DNA of 64,000 nt from Haemonchus contortus. Taxonomy: Eukaryota; Nematoda; Chromadorea; Rhabditida; Trichostrongylidae. Below the pieces are notes generated by a model. It searched no databases and was not told where the DNA came from. It was given only the letters and a program-made list of their open reading frames with translations. Numbering within the stretch: the stretch's first letter is position 1; each line of letters opens with the position of its first letter. The position numbers and the translations under genes are program-made. This document shows, piece by piece, positions 60,181-64,000 of the stretch. The stretch is from contig LS997566.1 of the NCBI GenBank assembly GCA_000469685.2, forward strand, positions 17,675,545 to 17,739,544. Reading direction: 5' to 3'.

Positions 60181-61925
60181 ACATTTATTTCCGTTATTCA
60201 TCTGCCATAAACAGAGAAACGGGCCATGATCTCGAACCATTCAGAAGTTGCTGCAATGTTCTTCCATTCCGTTCCCGCGAACATCTTGAAATCATCTTCC
60301 CATCGTATACGTGGTCGTCCCACTGGTCTCATACCATAGGGCTTCCATTTCATCAGCCTTACTTCCCACCTTGTCTGGTCTCTTGTCATTAATTTATTCG
60401 CATAGATCCACTTGCGCTTTCTGGCTTCGACGACAGCGTCCTTAAGTTTAGACTTTCCTCGTAGTACTGCATTTGATAGAAGACGGAGACCCAGCATTTG
60501 GCGTTCCGTTCGTCGCTGACATCTTCTGATGCGATCTTCCGCTGCCTTGGTTAAGGCCCACGTTTCACAACCATACACTGGAGTGGGTAACACGCATTTG
60601 TGAAAGAAGTGTCGTTTAGTCGTGGTTGGTGTCATTTGGCTTCTCAACAGAGCTCGGACTTTTCTGCTGATACTCCACGCAGCGCTGATTCTTCGACTGA
60701 CTTTTGTCCACGATCTTGGGGGAAACATACGAGTTGGCCCAAATATACGAAAGACGACACCAACTCAATTTCTTCACCATTGGCTTTAAGCTGCTGTCCA
60801 TTGGGGTTGTTTGACATTCATTTTGTTTTGCTCGAATTCGCTTTGGTCCGGCCGTCTTGGTCACATCAATGAGTTTATCAAGCATTACTTGTAGCCCATC
60901 GACTGTAGGTGAGCACAGAAACAGGTCGTCGGCGTAGGCGAGGTAGTTAAGGCGAACGTGTCCAATGGGGTAGCCTTGGTCGCACCAGTCGATTTCATCG
61001 AGACACGATTGAAGCGTTAAAATAAATAACAGTGGAGATAGAGAATCGCCTTGTCTAACACCACGTTGTATGTCTATCTCCCTCTCCATCGTGCCCAAGG
61101 CCAAGAACGATCGTCCGGCGGCATACAGTTGTTTGATCATTCTAACTGGGCAGTCATCCACTCCGAACTTCTCCAGTGCCTTCCAAATGATTTTGTATTC
61201 GATTGTGTCAAAAGCTTTCTGGTAGTCAATAAAGACCAAGTTGAGTGGTTTTCTCCATTCATTACATTTTTCCGTTAAAAGTTGACTGACAGGATATGAT
61301 CACGAGTGAAGAAACTCCGTCTGAAACCAGCTTGTTCCTCAGGATAAGCTCCATAGCCACTTCTTCCACACGATGCTTCCACAGTGCGCGGGTTAGAACT
61401 TTAAGGACAGTCGACAAAAGAGAGATTGGTCTGTAGTTACTGATATTCAGGGGATCGCCTTTTTTATGGAGGATCGTCTTTGCCTTCACGAAACCTTCTG
61501 GAAACTCACTGACCTCGAAATGGTGGTTTAGTACATTCGCAAGGTCTTCCGCGCATAGAGGTACCAGATGCCTCGTCACTCCAGATGGGATTCCGTCAGC
61601 TCCCGGTGCAGTGTTTCCACGAATCCTCCTACATGCATTACGAAGCTCCTCTGCTGTTATCGGGCGTTTGAAAGAGCCGATCGCTGAGATGCCGAAGGGA
61701 CCATCACGTGATTTGTAGAGGTCGTCATAGACATAGTTGCAGTAGCCATGGCTTCCTGCGGAGTCATTGTTAGGGTACCATCAGGTATCGCAGTTGTGCT
61801 ATTTGTCGACGTTCGTACGCTAACTCATGTCTTGCATGCCTTATCTTCAACATGTCTATCGCATTCTTCATGACTCGGTCGTTGTGCTTGCGGAGATCAT
61901 CCGTTAATGTTAGGCAGAGTAATGA
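60181..61925 (-). mobile_element. Second RTE-like LINE, 5'-truncated reverse transcriptase
   Basis: On the minus strand from 61,925: a connector region (RHELAYERRQIAQLRYL), ITAEELRNACRRIRGNTAPG, GFVKAKTILHKKGDP, NISNYRPISLLSTVLKVLTR, then after a frameshift VFIDYQKAFDTIEYKIIWKA, IQRGVRQGDSLSPLLFILTL and LNYLAYADDLFL with the intact catalytic YADD. The C-terminal region is CVLPTPVYGCETWALTKAAE ... GRPRIRWEDDFKMFAGTEWK, to a stop at 60,198. Three or more frameshifts separate the blocks and the endonuclease is absent. It differs clearly from the RTE copies at 44-48 kb (YADD against FADD; ETWALTK; WEDDF against RWSDFF), so a different lineage. Confidence 0.9.
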
Positions 61926-62310
61926 GAAAAGACAATCTGTAGTTCAAGTACGACACCGGATAACTTCTAAATGATATGAATACATCTGAAAGGCAGAATC
62001 CTTCAAAAAGAAGCTAGAAGGTGAAAGACCACATCATTCAAGAATGGCAGCTACTTGTTCAAAATAATCATCTTGCCCTGGCCATTACAATCAAAGAAAC
62101 CTTCTCGATAGTCTGAGGGAGAGTTTGAAAAAAACGAAAGGTACATCCGTGTTGAAGATAGCGAATAAATTCGCAAAATTTGGAATATAGTGTATAGATC
62201 TTGAAGTAGGTCGCCTATAGGGTTGCACGAGTTCATGACGAAATGTCAGTGGTGTGCAATTGCTCAAGTACTTGGCCTCAGCCTACTGCCAAAGGTCATT
62301 TTCCAGTACC
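61926..62310. other. Intergenic, nothing recognised
   Basis: No supported coding region. Confidence 0.4.
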
Positions 62311-62417
62311 CCGGGCTCCGTCGCCGACGAGTGCCGCTTGACCTGGCTTCATCGGCAATAAGAAGAGAAGTTGCTCATGATGCCGCCATCAACATCCTAA
62401 ACCGACGTCAGCATTAG
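62311..62417 (+). CDS. Possible terminal exon, unrecognised
   Basis: After a CATTTTCCAG acceptor the frame reads YPGLRRRRVPLDLASSAI, RREVAHDAAINILNRRQH to a TAG stop. It is basic and helix-prone. The frame is also open upstream of the acceptor. No family recognised and no partner exon found. Confidence 0.3.
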
Positions 62418-63648
62418 GGTTGGACTTTGCCTTAGAATGCCGACACGGCATTAATCAGTTGCCGTAAGTCAATAACTATTACTCCATAGAACGATTTCTG
62501 AGCACTCGGAGTGGGTACCGTTGGATACGTAAAAAGCCTAAATGCGGCAAGAGTCTTTGTCTGCGCGATATGATAGCCATAGCGATTGCCTGCCTGCGTT
62601 GGCGTCGCTAATATAAATGCGCTGCTCGTAAAATCAACGGCTTTCATTTTCAACATGTATGCTCCATTGTGAATGCCGCAATATCTACGGAGCCGTCGAG
62701 CTATGACCACTTCTGGAGAGGCCACTGGGGCTAGTAGGATTGGGTTCCTATTGTGCCCTATTTGAGTGATTTTTTGAAATGAATTCACAAGGCCCCTTAT
62801 ACATCTTTGAGGCGTCTTTATCCTTCCAACAAAGCGTCTTACAAGTATAAGAAGTTGGACTGGACTTTTTTCTTTGTCACACGAATTTCTGGAGGCAACC
62901 TCGAAGAATCAACTTTATATTTACTTGAGCGTCTTTTTCAGTCCCCCAGGTCTACCTATGCATGACTATAGCGAATTCCACATTTGAGTGCAGGTCAACA
63001 AGTATTTCGGGTGTTCCGGTCAAATACTTGGGTCTAGGTCGTACGCCCTGGGCTCGTATTCAGATCAAAGAGGCACCTGATTCGGCCCGCTCGGGAACGG
63101 CTGCGGTCGGTAGCGTTGCCTAGACTGACTATGCGCCTTGCTGTGCTACACTATAACTGTATAGATGAGAGATCGATGCACGAAAGCATCACTCTCTACT
63201 TCTCAGGTATGCTCAGGTGACTGATGACTCAAGTCAACCCGGCATAAATTCTGGGTCTGTATGCTCGTTGTTCTCAGCTTGAAGTCGCTCAGTTAAGGGG
63301 ATGCTGCCTCCTTGTATACATTATTATGGTACTGCTGCTATTGCTTGGTTTCTTTTTCACAAGTATTGTTTGCATTGTTTATTTCTTTCGTCGCCTCATG
63401 TTCGGCTAACACTTTTTTTGGTTCATTTTATTTATTTATTTATTTATGCGTTCTATGACGCGCCAGCTACACCAGACGAGGCAGGACTGACAATGAGACT
63501 CAGAAGAATAATAATTAAAGCAATAACTGATAGCTATAATGAACTACAAATAAAATAGTTGTAAGTTAACAAATCTAGGAAAAGAAAAAATTGGATTAGT
63601 TATCTCATTCAACGCGTGCGCCCGTCGTGAGCGGTCGTCTAATTGATC
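62418..63648. other. Intergenic; one 118-codon minus ORF of doubtful value
   Basis: The minus ORF at 62,432-62,788 starts with GTG and reads IARRLRRYCGIHNGAYMLKM and SAFILATPTQAGNRYGYHI. It might be part of an old element, but nothing supports expression. TTTATTTATTTATTTATGCG near 63,429 is a short tandem repeat. Confidence 0.3.
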
Positions 63649-64000
63649 GGGATGAACTCTGTGCCTGACAATGAGCAGAATACCCTACTAAATACGTCGT
63701 CCCAGTCGGCAGCCAGTCTATTGGCCACTTCAATTTTCGACACTGGGATTATTCGGCTGCTGAATCAGATTAATCACATCCTGATTGCCAAGCACCGGAG
63801 GTGATACAGCTCCTCAATCAGTTCCTAAGTAAGTTGCCTCTACTTATGGCAGATGTAGTGGAACGGGATAAAAGGCTATGATCAATTGTAGTGTGTGGGA
63901 TTCCTGAGACCGGAAACGAAACCTCTCCTTCTAGACGCCAGGATCATATGGAGAAATTCGTTTCCGGTATTCTTGACTCGTTAGATATTGAGACTAAGCC
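63649..64000 (+). mobile_element. LINE ORF1-like fragment running off the window
   Basis: A degenerate frame starting at ATG 63,649 (MNSVPDNEQNTLLNTSSQSA) shifts near 63,800 and continues VIQLLNQFL..LPLLMADVVE, RDKR, stop, SIVVCGIPETGNETSPSRRQ, DHMEKFVSGILDSLDIETKP. The block R.RSIVV.GIPE......SRRQD followed by a helical segment resembles the ORF1-type or 5' part of nematode CR1/jockey-like non-LTR elements that often carry a coiled coil. The reverse transcriptase would lie beyond 64,000. Confidence 0.45.

Overview
The window looks like nuclear DNA of a clade V (strongylid, hookworm-like) nematode. Supporting signs are compact multi-exon genes with TTTTCAG-type acceptors, an acceptor placed directly before an ATG (trans-splicing context), RTE-type LINEs, Tc1/mariner elements, a tRNA-headed SINE family, and a small family of secreted six-cysteine ShKT-like proteins. 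The genus is an inference; no database search was possible.

Layout. 1-2.5 kb: the 3' part of a C2H2 zinc-finger gene (+) ending in an eh1-like motif. 2.5-26 kb: gene-poor DNA with SINEs (4.2, 11.2, 25.6 kb), two poly-G tracts, a long (CA)n block, a full-length but dead mariner with perfect termini (12,540-13,825), and exon-like islands on the minus strand around 23-25 kb. 26.2-35.4 kb: a three-exon gene for a small four-pass membrane protein (+). Its 8.2-kb first intron holds a large inverted duplication (arms about 26,536-29,342 and 29,987-33,470) carrying four copies of a small secreted ShKT-like gene arranged -,+,-,+. One copy reads as fully intact, one is frameshifted, one needs a GC-AG intron, and one has lost its splice donor and has an insertion in its leader. 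36.7 kb: a small secreted-peptide gene. 38.4-44.0 kb: most of an SLC17-like (MFS) transporter gene (-), with repeats in its introns. 44-48.4 kb: degenerate RTE elements, one split by a 1.2-kb insertion. 48.4-56.4 kb: mostly unexplained DNA with isolated exon-like ORFs. 56.4-59.7 kb: a Tc1-like element and a 1.47-kb foldback element. 60.2-61.9 kb: a second RTE lineage. The right edge enters the ORF1-like part of another LINE.

Functional genes supported: a zinc-finger regulator, a four-TM protein, an SLC17-like transporter, a small secreted peptide, and the nested ShKT-like family, in which the copy at 30,269-30,756 is the best candidate for function. Splice structures were worked out by eye from phase, consensus sites and family resemblance; none was tested against transcripts.
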